Shown: positions 46,563 to 54,195, counted from the first letter of the stretch. The stretch is 64,000 nt of DNA from Comamonas resistens (GCF_030064165.1 NZ_CP125947.1:4340001-4404000), one strand, 5' to 3'. A program made the numbers and translations. Notes: generated by a model from the sequence alone, not told the origin.

Positions 46563-47345
46563 TCAGTCTTTGCTGACCTTGGCGGCACGCCCTTCGAGAA
46601 ATTCCTGCAGCCTGAACTTGGCCTCCGGCGCGCTCTGGGCAATTGCAGCCATCAGCGCCTCGGTCATCAGCCCCTGGTCCGAAGGCTGCTCGGCAATCCG
46701 GGGTAGCGCATGCATGAGTGCGTAATTGGTCATGGGCGCGTTCTCGGCAATGCGCAGCGCCAGCTCCACGGCCTTGTCCAGCGCCTGGCCTTCGGGCACC
46801 AGGTATTGCGACAGGCCAATGCGCTCGCCCTCTTCTGCCTTGTACACACGGCCCGTGAACATCATGTCGGCCATGCGCGCCGCGCCGATCAGGCGCGGAA
46901 TGCGCACCGAACCGCCGCCGCCCACGAAGATGCCGCGCGAGCCCTCGGGCAGTGCATAGAAAGTGGTGCTGTCGGCCACGCGGATATGGCAGGCACTGGC
47001 CAGCTCCAGCCCGCCGCCCACCACCGCGCCATGCAGGGCCGCCACCACGGGTACGGCGCCAAACTGCACCTGGCGCAGCGCCTCATGCCACATGCGCGAA
47101 TGCAGCACGCCCTGGGCTGCGTCGCGTTCGCTGAGTTCGCTCAGGTCCAGGCCCGCGCAGAAATGCGGGCCATCGCCATCGACCACGGCCGCGCGCACGC
47201 TGGTCGGCAGATTCATGAAAACATCGCGCAGACCCAGCACCAATCCATCGGACAAGGCATTGCGCTTAGCGGCACGCATCAGGCGGATCACCGCGACCTG
47301 CTGGGCGTCGCCGCGAAATTCAACTGCAATTTCTTTATGAGTCAT
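46563..47345 (-). CDS. Crotonase-family enoyl-CoA hydratase
   Basis: A 260-residue crotonase-superfamily enzyme, first gene of the aromatic-acid operon. It has the CoA-binding FCAGLDLSEL, the oxyanion-hole segment HGAVVGGGLELASACHIRVA, and PEGSRGIFVGGGGSVRIPRLIG. Residues typical of hydroxycinnamoyl-CoA hydratase-lyase (vanillin-forming Ech) are not matched. A plain hydratase in a beta-oxidation-like route, together with the neighbouring dehydrogenase, fits better. The ATG at 47345 has AAAGGA upstream. The promoter with embedded palindrome lies directly in front. Confidence 0.87.
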   Translation of the reverse strand: MTHKEIAVEFRGDAQQVAVIRLMRAAKRNALSDGLVLGLRDVFMNLPTSVRAAVVDGDGPHFCAGLDLSELSERDAAQGVLHSRMWHEALRQVQFGAVPVVAALHGAVVGGGLELASACHIRVADSTTFYALPEGSRGIFVGGGGSVRIPRLIGAARMADMMFTGRVYKAEEGERIGLSQYLVPEGQALDKAVELALRIAENAPMTNYALMHALPRIAEQPSDQGLMTEALMAAIAQSAPEAKFRLQEFLEGRAAKVSKD

Positions 47346-47362
47346 AACCAATCCTTTGCTCA

Positions 47363-47392
47363 ATTATTGTTATTTCAAATAACTAAAATCAA
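47363..47392 (-). promoter_or_regulatory. Promoter of the aromatic-acid operon with embedded MarR-type operator
   Basis: Minus strand: TTGATT (47392-47387) and AATAAT (47368-47363), separated by 18 bp. The spacer contains a perfect 15-bp palindrome, GTTATTT-G-AAATAAC (47383-47369). This is a typical size and position for a MarR dimer blocking RNA polymerase. The -10 end lies 17 nt from the crotonase ATG, so the leader would be very short. Confidence 0.65.
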
Positions 47393-47503
47393 GCAAGCAA
47401 AAGCGGTTTGCGCTCAGTGCTTTCCCCAGTCTTTGCAGCATCAAGACCGCGCAAACACAAGCGGGACATGGATTTGCACAGCCAAGTTCGCATAATGCAG
47501 GCC

Positions 47504-49186
47504 ATGATTCCACGCCCCAGCCAGCTTCTGAACCCGCAGCGCGAGCCCGCTGCCACGCGCGATGCCTCCACCATCTTGCTGCTGCGCGACTGCGCGGACG
47601 GCCAAGGCTATGAGGTGCTGATGACGCGGCGTGCCGACCAGGGCAACTTTGCCAACGCCTATGTTTTTCCCGGCGGCGGCCTGGAGGCTCAGGATTCCGC
47701 CCCCGCCAACCACGCCCTGGCCCGTGTGCGCCAGGGCATGCTCGACGCTGGCGGCGAGCCCCGCATCACCCAGGCCCTGGCAGGCATTCGCGAGACCTTT
47801 GAAGAGCTGGGCATTTTGCTGGCCTATGACGAGACGGGTCGGCCCGTCACGCACGAACAGGTGCAGCAGCTCGATCGCAAAGCCTCTCTGTACGAGCAAT
47901 GCCGCGCCCGTGGCTGGACACTGGCCGTAGACCAACTCTGGTATCTGGCGCACTGGACGGCCGCACGTGACCTGCCCAAGCGCTTCAACGTACCGTTTTT
48001 TGTGGCACGCATGCCCGAGGGCCAGACCCCTGAGGCCGACGAGACCGAACAGTTCGAGCCCACCTGGATTCGCCCGCAGGAGGCACTGCAACGCTTTGCG
48101 GAAAAAAGCCTGGCTCTAGTCTTCCCCACCGAGCGCACGCTGCAGCGCATGGCCGGCTTTGCCAATACCCAGGCGGTGCTTGATGCGCTGCAAGGCGAAA
48201 AGCGCCTCTGGCACAGCTGCCCGCGCACCGGCTATCTCAAGGGGCAGGACACACGCCATATGGAAACCGATATGGCCTATGGCGAGCTGGAAATGGTTCA
48301 TCCCGACGGCCAGGCAGGCCACCATCTGGACTGGCAGTTCGAAAAAGCCGTGCCGCTGCGCAAAAACCTGATGCGCCTGACCGCCCCCAACCCCGGCGTG
48401 ATGACCGGCCCCGGCACCAACAGCTATCTAATCGGCGATGCCAGCAGCGGCTATATCGTCATCGACCCGGGCCCCAATGAGCCCGAACACCTGCAGCGCC
48501 TGCATGCGGCAGCGGGCGGCGATATCCGTTTCATCGTCTGCACCCACTCCCACCCCGACCACTCGCCGGGCGCCGCACCGCTGCAGGCCCTGGTCGTGCA
48601 GTCCGGCCATGCCAGGCCGCCCATCATGGGCCTGCCTTCCGCCCCCACTGCCCGGGCCAACAGCCGCTTCAAGCCCGAGGTGACGCTACAGGATGGAGAG
48701 CGCATCACGCTGACAGGACAAGGGCCAGAGGGCGAAATCACACATACGCTGCAAGCCATATTCACGCCCGGCCATGCGGCCAACCATCTGTGCTTTCTGC
48801 TCGAAGAGGATGCGCTGCTGTTCAGCGGCGACCATATCCTCAACGGCAGCACCACGGTCATCAGCCCGCCCGACGGCAACATGATCGACTACCTGGACTC
48901 GCTGGACAGGCTCACCGAGCTCTGCACCGAGCATGGCGTGGGCTATATCCTGCCGGCCCATGGCTATGTGCTGGGCTTTGCCCGCCAGCAGATTGCCAAG
49001 CTCAAGAACCACCGCCTGGCGCGCGAAGCCAAGGTCCATGCCGCCATGCGCAGCAAACCCGACGGCAAGATTCAGGACTGGGTGGCCATCGCCTATGCCG
49101 ATACGCCACCCGCGCTGTGGCCCGTGGCCGAGCGCTCGCTGCTGGCCCATGTAGAGCGCATTCAAAAGCTCTGCCTGGGCCGCTAG
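47504..49186 (+). CDS. Fusion of a Nudix hydrolase and a LACTB2-like metallo-beta-lactamase
   Basis: A 560-residue two-enzyme fusion. Residues 1-270: Nudix domain with VFPGGGLE and the core Nudix helix RETFEELGI, of the NUDT7/NUDT19 kind that often hydrolyses CoA derivatives. Residues 290-560: metallo-beta-lactamase fold with TGPGTNSYL, the metal motif THSHPDHSPG (HxHxDH), FTPGHAANHLCF, FSGDHILNGSTTV and a C-terminal winged-helix part (LAREAKVHAAM). This matches LACTB2-type hydrolases or endoribonucleases. The start is uncertain: ATG at 47468, 47495 or 47504, none with a strong ribosome site. It is divergent from the aryl-CoA operon, so CoA-ester housekeeping is a plausible but unproved role. 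Confidence 0.85.
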   Translation: MIPRPSQLLNPQREPAATRDASTILLLRDCADGQGYEVLMTRRADQGNFANAYVFPGGGLEAQDSAPANHALARVRQGMLDAGGEPRITQALAGIRETFEELGILLAYDETGRPVTHEQVQQLDRKASLYEQCRARGWTLAVDQLWYLAHWTAARDLPKRFNVPFFVARMPEGQTPEADETEQFEPTWIRPQEALQRFAEKSLALVFPTERTLQRMAGFANTQAVLDALQGEKRLWHSCPRTGYLKGQDTRHMETDMAYGELEMVHPDGQAGHHLDWQFEKAVPLRKNLMRLTAPNPGVMTGPGTNSYLIGDASSGYIVIDPGPNEPEHLQRLHAAAGGDIRFIVCTHSHPDHSPGAAPLQALVVQSGHARPPIMGLPSAPTARANSRFKPEVTLQDGERITLTGQGPEGEITHTLQAIFTPGHAANHLCFLLEEDALLFSGDHILNGSTTVISPPDGNMIDYLDSLDRLTELCTEHGVGYILPAHGYVLGFARQQIAKLKNHRLAREAKVHAAMRSKPDGKIQDWVAIAYADTPPALWPVAERSLLAHVERIQKLCLGR

Positions 49187-49231
49187 ACCTGTGGACAACT
49201 AGGACATGGCAGGCGCATTAAGCTCTCGCCC

Positions 49232-49999
49232 ATGTCTGAATCACAGCCCGAACAAGAAGGCATTCGCCTGGCCAAGCGCCTGGCGATGCAGGAACAATGC
49301 TCACGCCGCGAGGCCGAGCTGCATATCGAAGCGGGCAACGTCCAGGTCGACGGCAAGGTCGTGCAGGTGCCCGAGACCCGCGTCAGCCCCGACCAGGTCG
49401 TGACCCTGCGCAAGGGTGCCAAGCCCGAAGCCATCCCGCCCGTCACCATCCTCATGAACAAGCCTGCCGGCATGACCCAGGGTCCTGCCTACGGCCGCGT
49501 GCGCAGCGCCCATTCGCTGCTGGGTGAGACCACCAAGGCCCAGCTGGACACGCCTATGCCGCAACTGGTGCTGGACCATCACTTCAGGAATCTGGAGTCG
49601 TTCCTGACGATTCCCCTGCCCGCCAGCGGCCTCATCGTCTATACCCAGGACAAGCGTGTGGCGCGCAAGCTGGCCGAAGAGGGCATGTGGCTGGAGCAGG
49701 AAATCATCGTCGGCGTGGAAGGCCAGATCGTCGAGGACGGCCTGGAAATCCTCTACGAAGGTTTGCCCATTCCCGGTGGCAACGGCCACCGCCGCATGCC
49801 GCCCTGCCATGTGAGCTGGCAAAACGAAGGTCATCTGCGCTTTGCCCTCAAGGGCATTGCACCCGAGGAGATCGAGCGCATGTGCGCAGCCATCGGCCTC
49901 ACGGTCACCAGCATGCGCCGCCTGCGCATAGGCCGCGTCTCGCTGGCCAAGGTGCCCGAGGGCCAGTGGCGCTATCTGATGCCCTGGGAACGGTTCTAA
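49232..49999 (+). CDS. RsuA/RluF-family pseudouridine synthase homologue lacking catalytic residues
   Basis: A 255-residue protein with the S4 RNA-binding domain (about residues 10-65: RLAKRLAMQEQCSRREAELH, then GNVQVDG) and the RsuA/RluB/E/F fold (ILMNKPAGMTQ through VSLAKVPEGQWRYLMP). The hallmark GRLDKDS-type motif with the catalytic Asp is replaced: positions 126-134 read TIPLPASGL, with Pro128 where the Asp should be. The conserved Tyr of KEYLV is Ile158 (QEIIV). The NRQIRRM motif is PEEIERM (211-217). It therefore looks like a pseudoenzyme that still binds RNA. The gene is convergent with rnpB. Confidence 0.88.
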   Translation: MSESQPEQEGIRLAKRLAMQEQCSRREAELHIEAGNVQVDGKVVQVPETRVSPDQVVTLRKGAKPEAIPPVTILMNKPAGMTQGPAYGRVRSAHSLLGETTKAQLDTPMPQLVLDHHFRNLESFLTIPLPASGLIVYTQDKRVARKLAEEGMWLEQEIIVGVEGQIVEDGLEILYEGLPIPGGNGHRRMPPCHVSWQNEGHLRFALKGIAPEEIERMCAAIGLTVTSMRRLRIGRVSLAKVPEGQWRYLMPWERF

Positions 50000-50014
50000 A
50001 CCTTTAGGACTATC

Positions 50015-50064
50015 AAAAAAAGAGCTGCCAGCGCTTGATAAATAAGCAATGGCAGCTCTTTTTC
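50015..50064. terminator. Bidirectional terminator between the pseudouridine-synthase-like gene and rnpB (family-2 repeat)
   Basis: AGAGCTGCCA (50021-50030) pairs perfectly with TGGCAGCTCT (50050-50059). Seven A precede and five T follow the stem, so it can terminate in both directions. The loop and arms contain CCAGCGCTTGAT, marking it as a family-2 repeat in plus orientation. Confidence 0.85.
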
Positions 50065-50075
50065 ATGGAATAAGT

Positions 50076-50413
50076 GTGAAGTGCGCCGATAAGCCGGATT
50101 CTGTGCACAGCGGTTGCCCGCTGCGTGACCGCCATTAATCTTGGCCGCCAGTCGCCTGACGGCTCGGTGCTACCTACCCGCACACTCCGGGGGCCCCGTC
50201 AACGTGTGCCTACTTGGTATTGCTGCGCGTAGAGATTGCCCGTTTCACCCCCGGTGGTTTGTCTTGCGACACTCCCCCGGGACTCGTCTCTGTTGCTCTG
50301 ATCCTCACCTCACGGTGGACAGCCGTTAGCTGCTACGCCGCCCTATGCAGTCCGGACGTTCCTCCAGTACGGCCTTTCGGCACTTGTACCAGCGGCGGTC
50401 TGGCGCACTTCAC
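50076..50413 (-). ncRNA. rnpB: RNase P RNA (class A)
   Basis: The RNA of RNase P, which matures tRNA 5' ends. The ends pair: GTGAAGTGCGCC (5' end, 50413-50402) with GGCGCACTTCAC (3' end, 50087-50076) forms P1. Universally conserved blocks are present on the minus strand: GAGGAACGTCCGGACT near the 5' side, GGTGAAACGGGCAATCTC in the middle, and ACAGAATCCGGCTTATCG near the 3' end. At about 338 nt it is of normal bacterial A-type size. A terminator lies at 50015-50064 and the promoter abuts the araC stop codon. Confidence 0.96.
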
Positions 50414-50420
50414 GGCGCGC

Positions 50421-50449
50421 ATTATCCCGCGTTCACAAAGAGCTTGCAC
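50421..50449 (-). promoter_or_regulatory. rnpB promoter
   Basis: Minus strand GATAAT (50426-50421) lies 7 nt before the predicted RNA 5' end. GTGCAA (50449-50444), 17 bp further up, is a weak -35. The -35 is inside the last codons of the AraC gene, and the -10 is just after its stop. Confidence 0.6.
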
Positions 50450-51245
50450 AGAACTCGCGCCGAAACTGTTCGGGCGGCAGGCCTGATTCGCGCTGAAACA
50501 TGGCGATAAAGGCCGACGGCGTGCTGTAACCCAGGTCATAGGCAATGCGCTGCACGGTGTGACCTGCCTCCAGCGCGTCGATGGCACGCAGATAGCGCAT
50601 GCGCTGGCGCCACTCGCCCAGGCTCATGCCCAGCTCGGCCTGACAGTGGCGGGCCAGCGTGCGCTCCGTCATGTGCACGGTACTGGCCCATTCGCTGAGG
50701 CTGCGATGGTCATCGGGCATGGCCTGCATGGCGTCCAGCACCTTGACCAGCGCCGGGTGCTGGGCCACGGGCAGAAAGCTCAGCTCCAGCGGCGTGGCGC
50801 ATAGCTGGTCATGCACGACCTGGGCCAGCCGCAGGTCCGCAGCCGTGCTGGGCACCTGCACGCCGCGGGAGCCAAAGTCCAGCAATATGGCCTTGACGAT
50901 GCCGCCAATGGGCATGCAGCCCGCCACCGTCGGCAATTGCCGGCACAGCTCGGGTGCCAGATAGACGGAGCGGTATTGCACCGCATGCTTGAGGTAGCAG
51001 CTATGGACCAGCCCCGGCGGAATCCACACCCCGTGCTGGGGCGGGCAAAGAATATGGCCGGTGGGCACATCCATGTTCAGACTGCCATGCGAGGCGTAGT
51101 TCAGATGCCCCCAGCGGTGGCTATGCGGCGGCGCCTCGCTGTGCGCCCCCAGCTCGTCGTAGCGAAAGTAATAGCTGCCCTGGACTTTCTCGGTATCCAG
51201 AATGGCCATGGGCTGACGTTGGGCAGAGAGAGGGCTGGCAATCAT
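50433..51245 (-). CDS. AraC-family transcriptional regulator
   Basis: A 270-residue regulator. An N-terminal cupin-like sensing half (HSHRWGHLNYASHGSLNMD-like, then CPPQHGVWIPPGLVHSCYLK) is followed by an AraC C-terminal domain with two helix-turn-helices: TERTLARHCQAELGMSLGEW and IAYDLGYSTPSAFIAMFQRE. The His-rich cupin start suggests a small ligand, unidentified. It is divergent from the EamA transporter gene with 94 bp between, so it most likely controls that exporter. An alternative start is ATG 51209. Confidence 0.9.
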   Translation of the reverse strand: MIASPLSAQRQPMAILDTEKVQGSYYFRYDELGAHSEAPPHSHRWGHLNYASHGSLNMDVPTGHILCPPQHGVWIPPGLVHSCYLKHAVQYRSVYLAPELCRQLPTVAGCMPIGGIVKAILLDFGSRGVQVPSTAADLRLAQVVHDQLCATPLELSFLPVAQHPALVKVLDAMQAMPDDHRSLSEWASTVHMTERTLARHCQAELGMSLGEWRQRMRYLRAIDALEAGHTVQRIAYDLGYSTPSAFIAMFQRESGLPPEQFRREFCASSL

Positions 51246-51289
51246 GGCTTTCGTCCGGCTTGCGCTATCAGATGTCTGAAATCAGGAAC

Positions 51290-51304
51290 ACACTTCAAAA
51301 GTGT
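51290..51304. promoter_or_regulatory. Inverted repeat in the araC-eamA divergent region
   Basis: ACACTT-CAA-AAGTGT, a perfect 6-3-6 dyad, lies midway between the divergent genes. It is flanked by TCTGA (51275-51279) and TCAGA (51304-51308), which are also inverted relative to each other. It is a candidate site for the AraC regulator. Confidence 0.4.
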
Positions 51305-51339
51305 CAGACGCATGATAGATCCAGTCTAGGAGATTCATC

Positions 51340-52254
51340 ATGGGTTCTTATTTACTGCCACTGGGCGCGGTGCTGATCTGGTCGGTCAACACCGTGGTCA
51401 GCAAACTGGCCGCCGACAGCATCAGCGCCGCCGAAATCGGCTTTTTCCGCTGGGCGGTGGCTGCCATTCTGTTCACGCCCTTTGTGCTGCCCGGCCTCTG
51501 GCGCCAGCGCGCTGCCATCAAGCCACTGCTGGGCCGCATCGCGGTGCTGGGCGTGCTGGGCATGGTGGCTTACCAGAGCCTGGCCTACTACGCGGCCCAC
51601 TACACCACGGCCACGCATATGGGCATCATCGGCTCGCTCACGCCCATGATGGTGCTGGCCCTGGCCGTGTTTCTGCTGGGCCAGCCGCTGACGCGCGGCG
51701 GGGTCTGGGGCTCGCTGCTGGCCATTCTGGGCGTGGCCCTGGTCGTCTCTTCCGGTCAACTGGGAAAACTGGCGTCCGAGGGCCTGAACCTGGGCGACGC
51801 CATGATGCTGCTGGCCATGCTGGCCTATGCCATCTACAACATCCTGCTCAAGCGCTGGCCCATGCCGGCGCTCAAGACCGTGCAGCTGCTGTATCTGCAG
51901 ATCCTGGTGGCGGTGGTGGTGCAGTTTCCGCTGTATCTGCTCTCGCCCAAGACGGGGCTGAACACCGGCAACCTTAGCCTGGTGGCCTATGCCGGCATCA
52001 TGGCTTCGATTGCCGCGCCCATGTTGTGGATGAAAGCGGTGCAGGTGCTGGGCCCGGGCCGCTCCAGCATGTTCTTCAATCTGATTCCGGTATTCACCGC
52101 CCTGGTGGCCTTCGCCTGGCTGGGCGAGCCACTGGCGCTTTATCACCTGAGCGGCGGCGTGATGACGATTGCCGGCCTGCTGCTGGCCGAGCTGTGGAAG
52201 ACACCGCTGCGCAAACCGGCCAGCCCTGTCCCCTGCTCCACTACAGCAGGTTGA
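51340..52254 (+). CDS. EamA/DMT-family transporter
   Basis: A 304-residue inner-membrane protein with ten hydrophobic segments in two EamA repeats. The first starts LLPLGAVLIWSVNTVVSKLA; the second starts LNLGDAMMLLAMLAYAIYNI. It belongs to the drug/metabolite transporter superfamily, whose members often export amino acids or metabolites. A strong ribosome site (TAGGAGA) precedes ATG 51340. The divergent AraC gene is the probable regulator. Substrate not predictable. Its 3' end overlaps the convergent small gene by 14 nt. Confidence 0.9.
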   Translation: MGSYLLPLGAVLIWSVNTVVSKLAADSISAAEIGFFRWAVAAILFTPFVLPGLWRQRAAIKPLLGRIAVLGVLGMVAYQSLAYYAAHYTTATHMGIIGSLTPMMVLALAVFLLGQPLTRGGVWGSLLAILGVALVVSSGQLGKLASEGLNLGDAMMLLAMLAYAIYNILLKRWPMPALKTVQLLYLQILVAVVVQFPLYLLSPKTGLNTGNLSLVAYAGIMASIAAPMLWMKAVQVLGPGRSSMFFNLIPVFTALVAFAWLGEPLALYHLSGGVMTIAGLLLAELWKTPLRKPASPVPCSTTAG

Positions 52255-52402
52255 TGATGGAGTAGCTCATCAGCGACAGCAGCACAACCACGGCCACCAG
52301 CATGACCCAGGGGCCCCAGCGCCGCTCTCGCGCGGAAAAGCCCACCAGCAAGGTGGTGCAGCTGGCCGCCAGCAAAACCAAGGTTGTGTTGAAAGACAGC
52401 AT
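52241..52402 (-). CDS. Small membrane protein, 53 residues
   Basis: MLSFNTTLVLLAASCTTLLV opens a 53-residue protein with two hydrophobic segments separated by the charged SARERRWG; the second is MLVAVVVLLSLMSYSIINLL. An excellent ribosome site (CAGGAGGGATTGCC before ATG 52402) makes translation likely. The longer upstream open frame is not needed. It is convergent with, and overlaps, the transporter gene. No family recognised. Confidence 0.65.
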   Translation of the reverse strand: MLSFNTTLVLLAASCTTLLVGFSARERRWGPWVMLVAVVVLLSLMSYSIINLL

Positions 52403-52577
52403 GGCAATCCCTCCTGAAAATATCCAGACTCCATTGTTCCCCCGTGAAGCAGATCGTGGGGCCCAGTCTGGCCCGGACTTGATCTGAGGCAAGAATATTC
52501 ATATTCCGGGTAGGCAGATCAACTGCGCCACAATGTGCATGTTGGGGGTTCCCCTTTGTCCACACCTTGGAGGCTTC

Positions 52578-53498
52578 ATGAAGTTCGACAACGTTCTGCA
52601 AACCATCGGCAACACGCCCGTCATTCACATCAATCGCCTGTTTGGTGACAACACCCAGGTGTGGATCAAGTCCGAACGCAGCAACCCCGGTGGCTCCATC
52701 AAAGATCGCATTGCGCTGGCCATGGTGGAGGATGCCGAAAAGTCCGGCGCCCTGAAGCCCGGCGGCACCATCATCGAGCCCACCAGCGGCAACACCGGTG
52801 TGGGCCTGGCCCTGGTCGCGGCCGTCAAGGGCTACAAGCTGATTCTGGTCATGCCCGAAAGCATGAGCATCGAGCGCCGCCGTCTGATGCTGGCCTATGG
52901 CGCCTCGTTCGACCTGACGCCCAAGGAAAAAGGCATGAAGGGCGCCATCGCCCGCGCCCAGGAGCTGGCCGAGCAGACGCCCGGCGCCTGGATTCCCCAG
53001 CAGTTCGAAAACCCTGCCAACGTCGCCGTGCATGCTGCCACCACGGCGCAGGAAATCCTGGCCGATTTCCCGGAAGGCCTCGACGCCTTCATCACCGGCG
53101 TGGGCACGGGCGGTCACCTCTCGGGCGTGGCCAAGGTGCTCAAGGCCAAATTCCCCAAGCTCAAGGTCTATGCGGTGGAGCCCAGCCTGTCGCCCGTGAT
53201 CTCCGGCGGTGCCCCCGCTCCTCACCCCATCCAGGGCATTGGCGCCGGCTTTATCCCCAAGAATCTGGACACCAGCCTGCTGGACGGCGTGATCCAGGTC
53301 GAGGCCGAACCCGCCCGCGAATATGCACGCCGCATGGCGCGTGAAGAAGGCCTGCTGGTCGGCATTTCCTCCGGCGCCACGCTGGCGGCCATTGCGCAAA
53401 AGCTGCCCGAGCTGCCCGCCGGGGCCAAGGTGCTGGGCTTTGCCTATGACACGGGCGAGCGTTATCTGTCCGTCGAAGGCTTTCTGCCCAACGCCTGA
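52578..53498 (+). CDS. cysK: Cysteine synthase (O-acetylserine sulfhydrylase)
   Basis: PLP-dependent enzyme making cysteine from O-acetylserine and sulfide. It is 306 residues from the ATG at 52578, preceded by TTGGAGGC. It has [28 protein letters not shown] with the PLP Lys, [32 protein letters not shown], and [11 protein letters not shown]. The 306-residue length, [17 protein letters not shown] and the C-terminal region fit CysK better than CysM, though the distinction is not certain. A perfect terminator follows. Confidence 0.93.
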   Translation: MKFDNVLQTIGNTPVIHINRLFGDNTQVWIKSERSNPGGSIKDRIALAMVEDAEKSGALKPGGTIIEPTSGNTGVGLALVAAVKGYKLILVMPESMSIERRRLMLAYGASFDLTPKEKGMKGAIARAQELAEQTPGAWIPQQFENPANVAVHAATTAQEILADFPEGLDAFITGVGTGGHLSGVAKVLKAKFPKLKVYAVEPSLSPVISGGAPAPHPIQGIGAGFIPKNLDTSLLDGVIQVEAEPAREYARRMAREEGLLVGISSGATLAAIAQKLPELPAGAKVLGFAYDTGERYLSVEGFLPNA

Positions 53499-53514
53499 TC
53501 GCACGAGCCCCCGA

Positions 53515-53547
53515 TAAAAAACGCCGCAGGACATGCGGCGTTTTTTT
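53515..53547 (+). terminator. Rho-independent terminator of cysK
   Basis: ACGCCGCA-GGACA-TGCGGCGT followed by seven T, about 20 nt after the cysK stop. A-rich on the other side, so it may also act on the convergent strand. Confidence 0.92.
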
Positions 53548-53550
53548 CAT

Positions 53551-53599
53551 TCAAATCAGGCTCAAACCCAGTGTCACCAAGCGCAAATCGCTATCAAAT
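53551..53599 (-). repeat. Family-2 dispersed repeat after the secreted-protein gene
   Basis: Minus strand TATTTGATAGCGATTTGCGC continuing TTGGTGACACTGGG: a degenerate copy, starting about 15 nt after the stop codon at 53615 and in the orientation of that gene. Confidence 0.5.
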
Positions 53600-53614
53600 A
53601 AAGACTTCCCAATC

Positions 53615-54160
53615 TCACCATGGGCAATCGTCCAGGCGCTCGTAGTCCTGCACCGCAGTGAACTCCGAAGAGGGCTTTCTCCCCGCTTTTTTGGGCATCG
53701 CCGACCTGCTGATCACCTGGAAATGCGAGGCAGAAAAACGTCGCACCTCGATCACGGCGGGAGGCGCCTTGAGCAAAGACTGTTCCACCGACGGCTTGCT
53801 GCGCGCAGGCTGTGCAGGCGCCGGGCAGATGACTTGCAGCACGGCCAGCTCATCGGTATTGGTCTGCAGCAGCCCCTTGCAGCTCATGCCATCTTCGCGG
53901 GCCAGAAAGGTCTGCAGATCTTCGGCCACATTCTGAGGCGACAGGCAGCCTTGCTCCGGTGCAGACTGCACACCACCGCTCTTGGACGCAGGTTCGGTAC
54001 GGGTGCTGACCTGCCATAGCCCGGATTCTATGGACTGCAGCACCTTGAGCTGTGCCATGCCGGCGTCCTCTACGGCGGGCTGCGCCCACACAGCACCGGC
54101 GCAGCCAAGGCCTGCGGCCAGCGCGGCGGTAGGAAGAAGTCGAAACGGGTTGATGTGCAT
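53615..54160 (-). CDS. Secreted hypothetical protein
   Basis: A 181-residue protein with a clear Sec signal peptide (LLPTAALAAGLGCAGAVWAQ, cleavage after VWA). The mature part has three or four Cys (CLSPQNVAEDL, MSCKGLLQTN, VICPAPAQ and the terminal DDCPW) that could form disulfides. It also has the pattern LQSIESGLWQVSTR, a start reminiscent of DUF3617-type small secreted proteins (GLWxxxxR). Its function is unknown. A 35-nt gap separates it from the M28 peptidase gene upstream on the same strand, so the two may be cotranscribed. Confidence 0.75.
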   Translation of the reverse strand: MHINPFRLLPTAALAAGLGCAGAVWAQPAVEDAGMAQLKVLQSIESGLWQVSTRTEPASKSGGVQSAPEQGCLSPQNVAEDLQTFLAREDGMSCKGLLQTNTDELAVLQVICPAPAQPARSKPSVEQSLLKAPPAVIEVRRFSASHFQVISRSAMPKKAGRKPSSEFTAVQDYERLDDCPW

Positions 54161-54195
54161 GGCTGAAGTCTAGGCTGGCGAGGTCTTGAGATACG

